From positions 8,676,501-8,740,500 of the forward strand of contig JAILWY010000011.1 of the NCBI GenBank assembly GCA_022113835.1: a stretch of 64,000 nt of DNA, in the 5' to 3' direction. A program made the position numbers and the translations under genes. Positions 22,428-33,626 of the stretch are shown here, piece after piece (the stretch's first letter is position 1; each line of letters opens with the position of its first letter). The notes under the pieces are model-generated. The model saw only the letters and a program-made list of their open reading frames with translations, ran no database searches and was not told the origin of the DNA. This DNA comes from Atopsyche davidsoni (Eukaryota; Arthropoda; Insecta; Trichoptera; Hydrobiosidae).

Positions 22428-23034
22428 TGACGTCATTTACTTGAGTAGATCACCATCGTGTATGGTTTTTTAATGTCATAACCATGCCGTAGTGCACTTT
22501 TTAATATGCCAATAAGACTATGAAATCATCAGGCCATTAGCAGCCAAGATTTATTACATATGCATGGTGTTTTGACGTCATAATCATGCCAAAGGTATTT
22601 CGATATTTCGGCTGTAAAATCATATGCAGTCATTCTACGTTATATGCTTATCTGAAAAATCACTGTAAATAGTTTATACTCAACATTGTTCGATCGGATC
22701 CCAGTTGTCGGTAAAATATTTTTGTACATAGTACAATGCAATAAATTACTGTTAGTGAGTACGAATACTTTCAATTATGTGTATTTGTGTTAAAATAATT
22801 TAAGGCAAACTGTAACAAGCATTAGAGTTCGTTAGAGCAACGCGCGTTTACCTGAACTCACCTGGTCTCGGTTGACGGCCCCTGCAGCCACTTAAGCTTA
22901 TTACCAGAACAGGTGAAGTTTGTGTACTCATACACATAATTCGTGACACTCTTCACGGACATTCAAGCATTGTATCTCTAATTCAGAACCGTTTACTAAG
23001 CCAACTCCGCTAAAACCACGCTTCAGTGACGTCA
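22428..23034. promoter_or_regulatory. Cluster of three CRE palindromes
   Basis: TGACGTCA, the cAMP-response element palindrome bound by CREB/ATF bZIP proteins, occurs at 22428-22435, 22573-22580 and 23027-23034. Two more are elsewhere in the window (3388, 40384). Part of the clustering reflects a local duplication (GTCATAACCATGCC at about 22475 and GTCATAATCATGCC at about 22577). A regulatory role is inference. Confidence 0.3.
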
Positions 23035-23290
23035 CAGTACGCTTTTGTGAAGTAGATTTGATTTTGTTGAAAATTGAGCTGGTTGAAGCTTTCAGTACTC
23101 CCAGTGGTGTTTTCAGGGATTTGTGAAAATCTTTAAGGTAGACTGCAAACCTCAAGCAGCTCAACACTTAATAAACCCAATAAACCCTTAATTAATAATT
23201 TTATTATACAATAGTGTACAAGTATACTCCATACAATCATATAAGGTTGTGGTTGTTAAACTCTACTCGTCTCAAAGCATCAGTCTAAAT

Positions 23291-23967
23291 CATAGGTTCT
23301 GCAAGGGGTCGATGACAATGAATAATTAAATTGGCGGTCCATGAACTGTAAATGAGGGTCTACGAGAGTGGATCCCATTTAAGCAGGTCATCACCAAAAT
23401 ACCACAGTGGATTATCAATCCATACGGTTACATTGAAGAATCGGAAGTCATACTACAAGAAGAACTGATCGAAATAAGCACTAATGAAGAACTGAAGGTG
23501 CAGTTTAGAAAGGGATATCACCAATTTTGGCTTCAAAGAGACATACCTGCTATTTATCCTGCATTATGGACTATCCCAAGAAGGTTTTTGATAGCTTTAC
23601 CATCTTCAATCCTCGTGGAAAGGGATTTCAGTCCAGTTGCCATTCTTCTTACAAAAAAAGAAATAGATTAGAAATCACTGGGCGAGAAGATTTAAAGTTA
23701 AATCTGACTTATTTGAAGCCAAATATTGAAAATTAGCTATCAAAGCATCAGACTTATCCCTCCCATTAAAAGCATTGATTTTTTTAGTGAATTTTACTAT
23801 ATTTGCATTTTGTGTGTATTTATTTATAAAGGTAAACAGTAAAATCTCGATATAACGGACCCCTATTTCGGATAAAACGGACAAAAAATCCGGTCAAATG
23901 TAAAAATTCAATATAAGCAAGGCATGGGGACAAGGGGTCGACGGGACAAAAAGTTTGGGAGCCTCTG
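23291..23967. mobile_element. ZBED-type hAT deletion derivative, copy 1
   Basis: A perfect 8-bp target-site duplication GTCTAAAT flanks it (23283-23290, 23968-23975). Ends are CATAGGTTCTGCAA and, reverse-complemented, CAGAGGCTCCCAAA. On the plus strand about 23520-23735 encodes PALWTIPRRFLIALPSSILV, ERDFSPVAILLTKKRNRLEI and LNLTYLKPNIEN, the C-terminal dimerisation region of hAT transposases related to ZBED5-like proteins. The BED finger, RNase-H catalytic core and most of the insertion domain are gone. Same family as 31681-32190, opposite orientation. Confidence 0.9.
23837..23900 (+). mobile_element. pogo/Tigger-like terminus inside the hAT copy
   Basis: CAGTAAAATCTCGATATAAC followed by GGACCCC resembles pogo/Tigger (Tc1/mariner superfamily) terminal repeats. 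Only one end is visible. The corresponding stretch is absent from the sister hAT copy at 31681-32190, which fits a secondary insertion, but resemblance alone carries the call. Confidence 0.3.
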
Positions 23968-25030
23968 GTCTAAATCTTACATCGGGCCTGTATTCGGCCA
24001 GGAATTTTAAGCTAATGGGCCATTTAGTTTATTCAGGAGATAAAAAGTTTTAATTGAATAATTATTTCTCCACTACTGGATGAATTCAATAGCAATTAAT
24101 TGAATGAATTAACACGTGTGTGTGTAAAACGCAGTCGGTTATTTAATTTTGCCGCTCCAGCGAGCCGCGACAGCTAACGCTTTGTGCGGCCGGACTCGCC
24201 GTTTAGCGTTCATACAGCTGCTAATTGCTCACCGGTCGACACTCACCTTTACGCGAAGACCCCTTCATAACATACAATATGTTACACCAAATTAATTAAC
24301 ACATAAAAAAACCGCCAATTTTTATTCAAATCCGCGCTAGCGAGAAGACCCGCGAACGAGAGAGATCACAACCGCGTTTGTTGAATCGCAGACTGTGATA
24401 CGTCTCAAGGGGCTCTATTTGCCCGTGGATAGCCTCGCTATATTATACATAATAAAATCGTAAATAGTATGAACCGTAGTAGCTGCAGAATAGACTGCAC
24501 GCACGCGTATTTAAATAACCGCATTTCTTCGTAATTTGCTGGTGAAGGTAGAGTCGTGTACGAGGACGTACTTATCGATATCTTGATGACGACTATGGTG
24601 AGTCTTAGAGGGCTTTTTTTGCCGGGGGGAGGTGGGGAAATGCTACACGTCACAATCCACGGCAGTAAGTAGACCTATAAAAGAGAATTGCGGAATAGAT
24701 TATTCGCACGCACGCGTTTCTTATAAAACGATCCAAGTATAAGTTTTCCCAACGAAGTCAGTGGAAGTCGAGTGCAAGAGTGTCCACTGGCATTTTTTCT
24801 CACGGTTTTTTTTTTTCGGCGAGGAGGCCGCTGCTGTGGCAAGAGACTGGCATTGTATTGTCAATTTAGCGCATTCTTTACAATGCTAAATTAGCAGACA
24901 TTAAATTACACTGAACGTACTGCGTTCTGTAATGTTACCCAATTTTTTCGCGCCCGCCCCCACTTTGCAAAAATACCCTTTTCTACACTAGATCAAGCCA
25001 AAATAAAAGGGAATCTATTGGTAAAAAACC

Positions 25031-25125
25031 ATTCGATTGTCAGTTGCGTCGCAGCGTGTGTAGGCGGCTCTGGATCATTTTGTCCCGTTGAGGTCGCAGT
25101 AGGAAATTATGCAAGTGCCCGGCGT
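25031..25125 (+). repeat. Dispersed repeat family R2, copy 3
   Basis: Core ATTCGATTGTCAGTTGCGTC, then GCAGCGTGTGTAGGCGGC. Homology to the 42899 copy continues into GTCCC..G...GAAGTAGG-like text. Confidence 0.5.
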
Positions 25126-25423
25126 GGAATTCACCGAACGTATATTAATAAATCCGATTTCTATAGACCGCAGTTTTACAATCCAATTTGTAAAGTTATA
25201 TAAATTCAGCGCTATATTATAATGGCGGAATGAAAATGTACAATATGGCGGTTTTCGTCCGACCGCGGGTTTCGCAAAGGCGGTTTTGAGCGAGCACCTG
25301 CCCGCGCCTTTTTACGAAAGCGGTAGACCGCTGGGTCATTGCAAAAGTCGTAATATTGCCTGTAATGATTGCTCATTCAAAGCCTCAAGCTTTATTCTTG
25401 CAGATATATTTATACTGTATATA

Positions 25424-25735
25424 TTTTGTAGAAGGACCCGGAGACCCACTACACTATATTCCCCATAGAAAACCATGAACATTGGCTCAGTATGAGTGAA
25501 ATAAACGCCAACCTTTTCTGAGAAAAAGCACTTCATGAAAAACATATATTCTTCAGGCAAGATATATTTTTCATGGTTTTCTTAGGGTAAATAGTGTAGT
25601 GGGTCCTTCTACATCGCAGTTTTATATTCGAAGGAAAGCTCTGCGTATTACTGCATGCCCAAAAGCATTATTACTTAGATCTGATACTCCTGCAGCTGGG
25701 TGCATAAATAAAAGCAGGAGCCCTCCACCTCAGCC
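25424..25735. repeat. Head-to-head pair of R1 repeats
   Basis: A plus-orientation R1 tail (TAGAAGGACCCGGAGACCC to AAAGCACTTCATG, 25424-25545) is followed about 20 bp later by a minus-orientation R1 (TTCATGGTTTTCTTAGGG onward, 25572-25735). Together they form an imperfect inverted repeat that could fold back. Confidence 0.7.
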
Positions 25736-26794
25736 AGAATATATTTTTTTGTATGTATCGATAAAATTAAACAATAAATTAAGTCATCGTTAAACATGAT
25801 ATATATTTAAAAAAAAAAATTATAACTACTGTGCGTTTTGCTGTTAATTGCTAGGCGGGGGTGTCAGACGCTCATGCATTCTCCTCACGGCGCTGGCCAC
25901 AAACAAATTAAACCAACTGTCTCGCTTCCAAGTTTGTGCGGCCGTGCAACGGTTGATCATTCAAAATAATAACGGTTGTTTTTGTTTTAAGTCGATGATT
26001 TGTTATTGTAAGTCAAACGACAAAACACCGCCACAACTGTTAAAGCCACACAATTATGCGAAATATTTATTTTTAATTAATATTTTATTAATTTTAACCG
26101 GTGATCTCGGCAGACTCGTAAACAGTTATTATATTTAAAAAAAAAAAAATATATATATATATATATAATATATATATTTAAAATTAAATTTGTAATACTC
26201 TGTTATGTCTCTGCCATTGGATAAAATAATACACAATAATATTGAGTGTTGAAGAGTTCACGAAGGGTATTCAATAAAATAGTTTCTTGGGTGTATGGTT
26301 GCGTTTTAGTTTCAAAAGCGCACACAAACAAAAAAATCCGTTGTCTCCTAGCTACTCGGCTTTTGAAATATCCCGATAAACATCTAAACAACTAAAAACA
26401 CCTTCAGTAGTTTCGTTCGCGTTTTTTTTCCCAGATTAATGCGCTCGAACAAGCTTTTGAACAGCAAAAGCGATTACAATTAAAAATGTCGTTATATCCT
26501 AGCCATTTGGCTATTCGTATTTTTTTAAAAGCTCATTGTTATGCAGTATTTTGAGTGATTCATTAATTCTAATTTTTTGATAGTATAACATTGGATATAT
26601 TGAAAATATAACCCTGTTTATTTTTGTCTTATTAATGAGAGAAAAATATACAGGGTCGATTATAGACTGGGTTTTTCATTTTTTTATTAAGTTTTTTATA
26701 GCGTTGCATTGTCTGATTAATTAAAATCATCATCACAACAGACTCTGTCAATCCACAGCAGTATGAAGGCCTCGCAGATTGATTGATATTGTCT

Positions 26795-26890
26795 TGTAAA
26801 AAAAATAATATAACTGACCGGGTGTCGAACCCGGATTCTCAGACACTCATTGAGTAAATCATTGTTCATGCTACAATAGTTTTATGGTGT
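26795..26890 (-). repeat. tRNA-derived SINE candidate
   Basis: On the minus strand CCGGGTTCGACACCCGG forms a perfect T-arm with a B box, preceded by GAGTGTCTGAGAAT and a weak A-box-like TAGCATGAACAATG, and followed by an A/T-rich tail. There is no complete cloverleaf, so it is a SINE-like piece rather than a tRNA gene. Confidence 0.4.
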
Positions 26891-27364
26891 GAAATGGATT
26901 TGATTTTGTAAAAAGCCTCAGAAATAATATTGTCAAAGAAGGTGTTGTGTACCAGCCCTAAGAGGTTGAGGTTGTAAGATACCGACTATATGATGGATTG
27001 ATGGCGTGCTTTAGGGCAGACCAACTAGAAGACGTCAATTTTGAGCAAGGATTGTAACTTTGAAGAAAAAATATATAAATGATGTTACAGTTCTAGATAT
27101 TTTTTCCGTCATTTCACCTGTGAATTTCTCATCTAAAACAATAGAAAATGACAATTAAAGATGTGGATTGTAAAATGCGATCGTTAGACATTTGGTTTTG
27201 ACGTAAAAATTACTCAAATGTTACCGTTGGGTCTTACGTAAACGCTCATACGTGTGCATTCTCTGACCGAGCCAGGTCGGGGAATCCATTATGTTACATA
27301 AATATTTTCTTACAATATGTTTTTACGTAATCGATTCACTCACGAAACAACGAGAAAAACCTCG

Positions 27365-27415
27365 AGTTCAGGGATCCATGAAGATGGTACCGGTACCATT
27401 AACGAAACGTCGGAA
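27365..27415 (+). ncRNA. Hammerhead-like motif, dispersed copy
   Basis: CCATGAAGATGGTACCGG, then TACC and a loop, then ACGAAACGTCGGAAG. It keeps GAAACGTCGG and the GAAGATGG box of the 17-kb units but has CATGAAGA instead of CTGAAGA and an altered inner stem. Confidence 0.35.
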
Positions 27416-27884
27416 GACACAAATTTCGACGCAGGACATCACGGAAAATAATATATTATGTACAATACATCAATTGATCTTCATAAAATGTTGCTATGTT
27501 GATGATCGACAGTTACTAAAGGCAATTCGAGCAAAAGTGAATGAAAAAAATGTCTCTTTAGACCAGTGGTTGCGAATCTTTTGAGTGAGGTGTTTTTAAA
27601 TTTAATATAAAAGTTTGTAATACAGCAATTTGTTGCAATCATATAATTTTAATCCAATGTCACGTTTTCTAAATGTTTTACAAATATATACTTAGATCAT
27701 GTACGCCCATTTATAGATTTATCAATAGTTAAATATATCACAGGTGGAATGGTGCTTCGTAGTGAAATTCGATTTGTACTTATGGGGGCACAGTAAACAC
27801 AAGATAATGCTCTGTAGGCGTTATATAATGCATAAACACATGTGCAATTGTATGGTTACTCCACTAGAAAGCCATAGAGAGGGT

Positions 27885-27950
27885 TTATTCCTTCTTCTGT
27901 TGCCTCTCCTCAAAGAAGGCTGTTGACCACTTCCTCGAACATATCTCATT
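27885..27950 (-). repeat. LINE-tail repeat R1, terminal fragment
   Basis: Only the tail is present: CTTCTTCTGTTGCCTCTCC and GACCACTTCCTCGAACATATC. Confidence 0.6.
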
Positions 27951-28025
27951 TCCAGTCTAATTTCCGATCTCCAGCCCTCCAGGATTCCCACGAAAAATGT
28001 TCCCAAAATAACCTTCCGCTTCTTT

Positions 28026-30889
28026 AGCAACATCAAGAATTCTCTTACTGGCTTGTTTGATAATCTATTATACCATTAATCTAATAAAAAATAATTAATT
28101 TGCAATATATTAGCACCGGGGTCGTGGGTTCGCCGTCGCTGGTAAAGAAAGTACGCGACTCGTGGGAACAGCACGAGACGAGGGACACCTCTCATGGAGA
28201 ATCGAACATCCACAAAACATAATAAAAAAAAAACGCAGGTTATTCTGCCCCCTTGTAGCAAAATAGTTTTAATTGCCGAAGTTTCGCAACGTTTAGAAAT
28301 TGACTCGCGATGTTTAGAGGTAATTTTACGTAATTTTTTATGGTTTTTTTCAGTCACGCCGGGCGGTGAACTTTTCGGGCGCATCGACCCCGCGATCACG
28401 AAAATTTTAACATGAAAGCCTCTTTTGTACGATGGTTTTTTTTGGGTTTTCGATCCCCCTCCCTTAAAAAAAAAAGAAAAAAAAAAGTGAATTTGTACTA
28501 ATTTTATTTTTTCGATTTTCAGCATTTTTCTGTATTATTATTATTTGAGATTTCGTCACTAAAAACTATTGAGTAAACTACACTTTTATACACAAATAAG
28601 ATAATTTATTATTAAAGTTGTATAATATGTGAAGTCTCGTATTTTTATTTGTACGCGTGTATATTAAAAATAAAAATAATTATGCATTTTATTTAGACCA
28701 CATAAGCTATTAAAGTAAGACCACACCGCAATTTTTAAATTATTTTCATTACTTATTTATGCATATATAGTAGAGAGGTATTCATTTTAATATAAATAAA
28801 ACAAGAAAATTAGTTAATTGAATTTTCAATGCCCATATAAATAACAGAAAAAATATATAACATATAAAAAAAAATCTCAAATCTTTAATGTGCTATTTGC
28901 ACTAATAATAAATTATATCAAAAACGCATTTCCTGCGATTTTACAAAGAAAATGTTTTCAGACCCACAAAGATGGTTCCATGAAAGAAATATGAAACACG
29001 GCATAACACCCAAGAATAATTATGATAAAAACACGAGGCACTGAAGGTAAACACCATTAAACTCATTTTATGCATATATTATGATATACCTGTACTTGAA
29101 AATGGGTGAAAATGAACGCCTATATATAAATAATAAATAAATAATATAGTAAATAATGCATTTATTACTGCGTCAATCACAATTTCTTACTGCGCGTTTA
29201 ATACATAATCGATAATTATTTTTATTATATAAATTTAAACGAGAAGTCGTGCATTGAAAATAAACACAAGTTACGCAATTTCTTTACGCAATTTATATAT
29301 ATAGAAAATTCCTCACGAGGGGCATTCAAGATAAACAAATAATTTTTATTTGAGTCAACATTTAATTGATATAAACAAAATATGAAAATGACAAAAAATT
29401 ATATTTTCGGATACAAAATAATTTCAGTATTCATATATCAAAGTATTACTTTATTTGTAAAATTTTAAATAAAAATTATATAAAAATTTACAAAAAAAAA
29501 ATATTTTTTTGTAAAAAGCTGTAACGAAAATAATACAAAATAAAATTTTAATATTACGCACAAAATGCATTAAGAAACTAATATATTGGGTATCAGCCAG
29601 TTTATTGTATCGATTCTCCTGTGAAACGACGAGTTATATTTAAAAAAAAAAAAAAATTTAATTTAATATAATTGTACTACTATTGAGTTGGTTTTATTAG
29701 AAAACATAAAAAAATATTCTGCATAAAAAAATAAGGCTTACAAAGTATTTGATTAATTAAATTTTAAATTATTTTTATGAAAAAAAATAGAGCTTTCGTG
29801 GCTCAGGACTCTTGCCAATAGTACTACTATTGCTCTGTTTAAACATTTAATAATGATGATTGGAAGTACTCGAGTTGCATTGATTTGGAGTTTATACGAA
29901 TACTCGCATATGGCAACACAACAATTGTAATGCGATGCGGCAACACCGAGTTTCTCCAGTTGCCGAGGGTCTCTCCATGCCGTGGTTTTTAAATCCACTT
30001 GCCGAGATGTTATTCAGGTTTGTCGGCGAATTCTCGGCCATTATAAGCCCGAGCTAATTGCGCGCCTCGCTCAGAAATAGGCGCGTTACATCACATGCGA
30101 GTGGATTCTTTAATATGTTATATAAAATAGCAACGCAGTTGGCAAACACTTGTGAAGAAAATATATTGAATAGCTTGAAACACTTTTGAGACTGTACGAA
30201 CTCTTTGTCGTGTAAGAGGTATCGTTCAAACGTTGGACGAATTTTCAGTGCCATGTCCAGTTTCGTACAGTACAAGCATCACGCATATAAAGCTTGCCCT
30301 AATATATATATATAAAAATAAAAAAATACATGACTATTGTAAATATATAAAAACTATTGTTAATTTACCAAGAATCGTTGAATTTATTCAAGATACATTC
30401 AATATGTCTATTTTGTAGATTGAACGTCAATCAAGTGCGTTTTATTTACCTTTACAGGCTTATATTACTTACTAATATAATTAGGCATATTTTTTCACAC
30501 AACGATTCCTACAAAAGTCACGATGATATTTTTTTTAAGAATCATTTTCATTATGCGAAAAAATATGCAAGCAAAAAAAGGTTTTTGTGCACAATTTTTT
30601 CTGTACGTAAACTCAATAAAGTAATACATGTTCGCTTCCACTTAAGCCACACCTCGTAAGCCCCACAACCTGCTCGCAGAATCAGGGGATACTAGAACTA
30701 TTGTAATTAATTAAGAATCATTGTAATACACTTGTTATATGTTTCAGAGAGTCAACTGCTTCCTTTGAATTTTGTGGTTACTCTGAATTATGCCGCGTTT
30801 TTTCTTTAAAGTTACTACGTTTGGGACCCGGTACTGGGTTTTTAAAAAAATATAAATATAAAATATTTATTTTATTTCTTAAAATAGTC
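28026..30889. other. AT-rich non-coding stretch
   Basis: No supported gene. A 149-codon minus-strand open frame at 28076-28525 is rich in poly-Phe/Lys codons from T and A runs and has no recognised domain. 28530-29750 is exceptionally AT-rich. Confidence 0.5.
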
Positions 30890-31290
30890 TCCTTTAGCTC
30901 CACTTGACCCAGCGATGCTCCAACTTCTTTAACCCATCTGAAAAATTCGTTTTCTCGAGGTCTGCAAAATGGGCCTCCGTGGCGGCGATGACCTCCTCAT
31001 TCGACTTAAATTTCTGTCCGGCGAGTGAATTTTTCAAGTTTGGGGTCAAATCTGGAGAATACGGTGGATGGGGGAGCAGTTCGTAGTGCGATTTGACCAA
31101 TTTGGCCGTGGCGACGGCGGAGGTGTGAGCCGGTGGGTTGTCATGGTGGAAGAGCACTTTTTTCTTCGCCAAATCCAATAATTCGGCATAGCAGAGGCCT
31201 GTGACCGTTTTGCCCTTCTCCAGGTAGTCGATGTAGATCACACCTTGCGAATCCCAGAAAACGGTGGCCATCACCTTTCCGGCCGGTATA
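30890..31290 (-). pseudogene. mariner transposase remnant, 5'-truncated
   Basis: Mariner elements move with a DD34D transposase. The minus strand encodes PAGKVMATVFWDSQGVIYID, then LFHHDNPPAHTSAVATAKLV, PHPPYSPDLTP, then NLKNSLAGQKFKSNEE and LKKLEHRWVKW, in the order and spacing of the C-terminal half of an irritans-type transposase. The first catalytic Asp (about 50 residues before FHHDN in the FWD box region) lies in or beyond the truncated N-terminal part. The block that normally follows PDLxP and carries the third catalytic Asp is deleted. It is therefore inactive. It ends about 120 bp before the first supported exon of the PTB gene. Confidence 0.9.
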
Positions 31291-31429
31291 TACTCGTAGT
31301 AGTGCGCATCTCTCAAAACACTCAAGTAGTACGTAGCAAAGTATGACCGGTTTCTGATGTGTTTATTTTGGGTATTTGCAGAGGGTGTCCAGGATGTCCT
31401 AACTGCAGGAACGCGGCTCAACACCCAAG

Positions 31430-31582
31430 ATGGCCCTGCGCGCCAAGAAGGACGTGAAGAAGTCCTCGTATTACGTGTGGTTCTTGGGGGCGCAGGAGGC
31501 GCGCGCGGCCAGGGGCGCCCATCACGCCCTGGACGCGCTCGCGAGGCTGGAGAGGCGCGCCCTTCTTCTGGACCCCTTCAAG
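31430..31582 (+). CDS. PTB-domain protein, coding exon 1
   Basis: 51 codons, MALRAKKDVKK to LLLDPFK, ending at a GTAAGC donor in phase 0. The ATG has a strong context (AAGATGG). If an acceptor at 31381 is used, an in-frame TAA at 31400 lies upstream and this ATG is the start. If the acceptor CTAACTGCAG ending at 31408 is used, the frame stays open (ERGSTPK before M) and further upstream coding exons are possible. Residues 13-29 (SYYVWFLGAQEARAARG) look like the first beta strand of a PTB/PID domain (Y-V-x-F-L-G-x-x-E). The four exons total 2310 nt, 769 residues. PTB domains bind NPxY-type peptides or lipids and make cytoplasmic adaptors; that role is inferred here from the fold. Confidence 0.82.
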
Positions 31583-31680
31583 GTAAGCCAATTATAAATC
31601 ATCCCCTGTGAAGAAAACATCTCACTTCAGTGACTATAAAAAAAAATCATTTCTTTCGCATACAGCGCAATGCAATAAAG

Positions 31681-32190
31681 CAGGGGTCCCCAAAATTTTT
31701 GTACCGTAGACCCCTTGTCGAGTTTTCCTGTTTTTCGTTTTTTCTTGCTAATATTGATTTTTTTACAAATTCATCAACTTCAAAGATATTTTTCATGGGA
31801 TTGCTTGATAGCAAGTTTTCAATATTTGGCTTCAAATAAGTCAGATTTAACCTTAAATCTCCTCGCCCAGTGATTTCCAGTTTTTATATTTTTTTTTGTA
31901 AGAAGATTGCCAACCGCACTGAAATCCCTTTCCACGAAGTATGACGATGGAAAAACTATCAAAAACCTTCTTGCGATAGTCCATAATGCAGGATTAACAG
32001 CATTGTGCAAGTACATAAGTGCAATCTGTGTTAGGTGCATTATGACATTTATGGAATGCCTAAATGATGGTGATGACCCGTGATGGGATTTATTTTTGTA
32101 GACCCCCATTTGCAGTTCGTGGACCCCTAATTTAATTTTTCGCTGTCATCGACCCATAGGGGTCGATATTGACCACTTTGGGAACCTATG
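31681..32190. mobile_element. ZBED-type hAT deletion derivative, copy 2, in intron 1
   Basis: Perfect 8-bp target-site duplication CAATAAAG (31673-31680, 32191-32198). Ends are CAGGGGTCCCCAAA and, reverse-complemented, CATAGGTTCCCAAA. The minus strand encodes NPALWTIARRFLIVFPSSYF, then VERDFSAVGNLLTKK and VKSDLFEAKY plus KPNIENLLSSN, the same C-terminal transposase region as 23291-23967, broken by frame changes. It makes up about two thirds of the 753-bp intron between coding exons 1 and 2. Confidence 0.92.
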
Positions 32191-32261
32191 CAATAAAGCA
32201 ACTTAGAAGTATGGGTTCAAATTTTAGCAGTGTTAAAAATAAATCGAGGGGTTTTCTCATT

Positions 32262-32300
32262 GTTTCGGTCCCTGTGCTGGAACCATCTTCAAGATGCTTC
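32262..32300 (-). ncRNA. Hammerhead-like motif near a splice acceptor
   Basis: Reverse complement reads CTTGAAGATGGTTCCAGC, then ACAG, then GGACCGAAACAATG: inner stem GGTTCC/GGACC, intact GAAAC, but CUUGAAGA in place of CUGAAGA. It is antisense to the gene and ends about 36 bp before the acceptor of exon 2, so any RNA activity would need transcription from the other strand. Confidence 0.35.
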
Positions 32301-32335
32301 CATCCCAAGAACTGAAATTATCGTTTCTCGCACAG

Positions 32336-32511
32336 GTTACGCTCCAGATATCCTCAAAAGGCTTGAAGATTGTTCAGAATGTGGAGGCTCGCGGTAAGGC
32401 TCGAGGGGGGCGCACCGTCAAGCACTTCCTGCCGGCCGACAGCGTCACCGAGGCCAGGAGTCGGGGAGACGCCGTGGTCTGCGTGCTGCTCCTCTACAAC
32501 CCTGCCACCAG
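32336..32511 (+). CDS. PTB-domain protein, coding exon 2
   Basis: Acceptor TTTCTCGCACAG, donor ACCAG|GTAAGG; starts in phase 0 and ends with two bases of an Arg codon. Residues 52-65 (VTLQISSKGLKIVQ) fit a PTB beta-hairpin with the turn SSKG. Residues 78-88 (TVKHFLPADSV) and 96-106 (DAVVCVLLLYN) match the PTB core strands that in other families read HRISYCxxD and FAYIxRD. A charged insert RGKARGG lies at 71-76. The exon is GC-rich with low AT in third positions, unlike the flanking introns. Sequence resemblance was not strong enough to place it in Numb, Dab, Shc, FAM43 or CAPON-like groups. Confidence 0.85.
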
Positions 32512-32952
32512 GTAAGGTCTCCATCCATCGGCGAGGGCATCTCTTCATACACAACCTTGACGGCTTGCGCGTACTTCACACGCAGCCACTAATCGCAACC
32601 ACAAATCTTTTTTTATCGAATCACCAATCGTATACTTTAAATTAAGAGACGAGTCAATAAAAAAATTTAAATAATTGTAATGAGCTTTTAGAGCTGAAAT
32701 AATATAAAAGATAAAGCATAAAACACTGAACATGTTTTTCTGTTTACATCAGTTATATGACATGCTAACTGCACACTGACAGCTAATGCGTGACCGAATT
32801 TCACGATTCTGAAAAGGATATGAACGATTCGAAAGAATCCGTTGTTTAATTTAATTTATTTTTATGGTGTGATTGAACTGTGAATGGTCTTAGTGTGGTT
32901 TTTGCATTAGGAAGGGTCTAGTTATAAATACTGATAGATATTTTTTTTCTAG

Positions 32953-33626
32953 ATGTCCACTCCACGCTCACGCCTATCGTTGCGACTCTGAACAAACAGC
33001 GCAAGCACTATGCGCTCAACTCAGGACCCTGGCAGGCCTCGGGTCTGAAGAGGACGATGTCGATGGTCCAGTAGACCCCGTAGAAGTAGCGCCGCTTGAA
33101 ACAAGAGAGACCAGGCTGGATCCCAGAGACCCGAGAGAGAACAGAATCGAAAACAGGGAGAGAATGATCGATCCCCGAGACATCAGAGCTGACTCCAGAG
33201 AGCGATCAGACCCCCGAGAAGGAAGGGTCGACTCCAGAGAGAGAATCGACCCGAGGATGGATCGCGAAGAGCGCGTTGTGAATTCTCGCGAGCGGGACGT
33301 CAGATTGGACCCTCGGGACGATCGGATGCAGCAGAGGCCTTCCAACTTCGACAGGGATCAAAGACCGGCTCCGGTCGAGACCAGACTGGCGCCGGAGCAG
33401 GAAATAGCCGCCGAGCGTCTGGCTGCTGAGCTGCGCAGGAGACTCGGCGGAAGAGAGCCACTGCTACTGCCTCCCAGGGACTACGATACTATGAGACGAG
33501 GACCAGCTGCAGCGGCGCCGCAGGCCGGAAGAAGGCTGGGCAGGGGTGTGGTTGGATCATCAGCCGGATCCAGTGGGATCGGAAGCGACTTGGCGCCTTC
33601 ACCAGACCGCCCTCATACCTCAAGTG
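32953..33626 (+). CDS. PTB-domain protein, coding exon 3 with first RD/RE tract
   Basis: Acceptor ATTTTTTTTCTAG, donor AGTG|GTAAGT (perfect consensus); enters in phase 2 and leaves in phase 1. Residues 111-139 (CPLHAHAYRCDSEQTAQALC, then AQLRTLAGL) give the last PTB strand and the C-terminal helix that packs on it (C-H-x-F/Y-x-C...A-x-x-I/L in the family). An acidic linker follows (GSEEDD). Then residues about 164-245 repeat short Arg-acidic units (DPRD, SRER, DREER), and an Ala/Glu/Arg-rich helix (EQEIAAERLAAELRRRLGG) comes before a Gly/Ser-rich end. If intron 3 is retained, the frame stops at 33664, allowing a short isoform of about 347 residues. That isoform is a possibility, not an observation. 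Confidence 0.85.

Noticed and set aside
27565..27600. hAT-like CAGTGGTTGCGAATCTTTTG terminus
   Set aside because: No partner end or target-site duplication was found; left out of the feature list.
28076..28525. 149-codon minus-strand open frame
   Set aside because: Contains A/T-run low complexity, no recognisable domain and no splice context.
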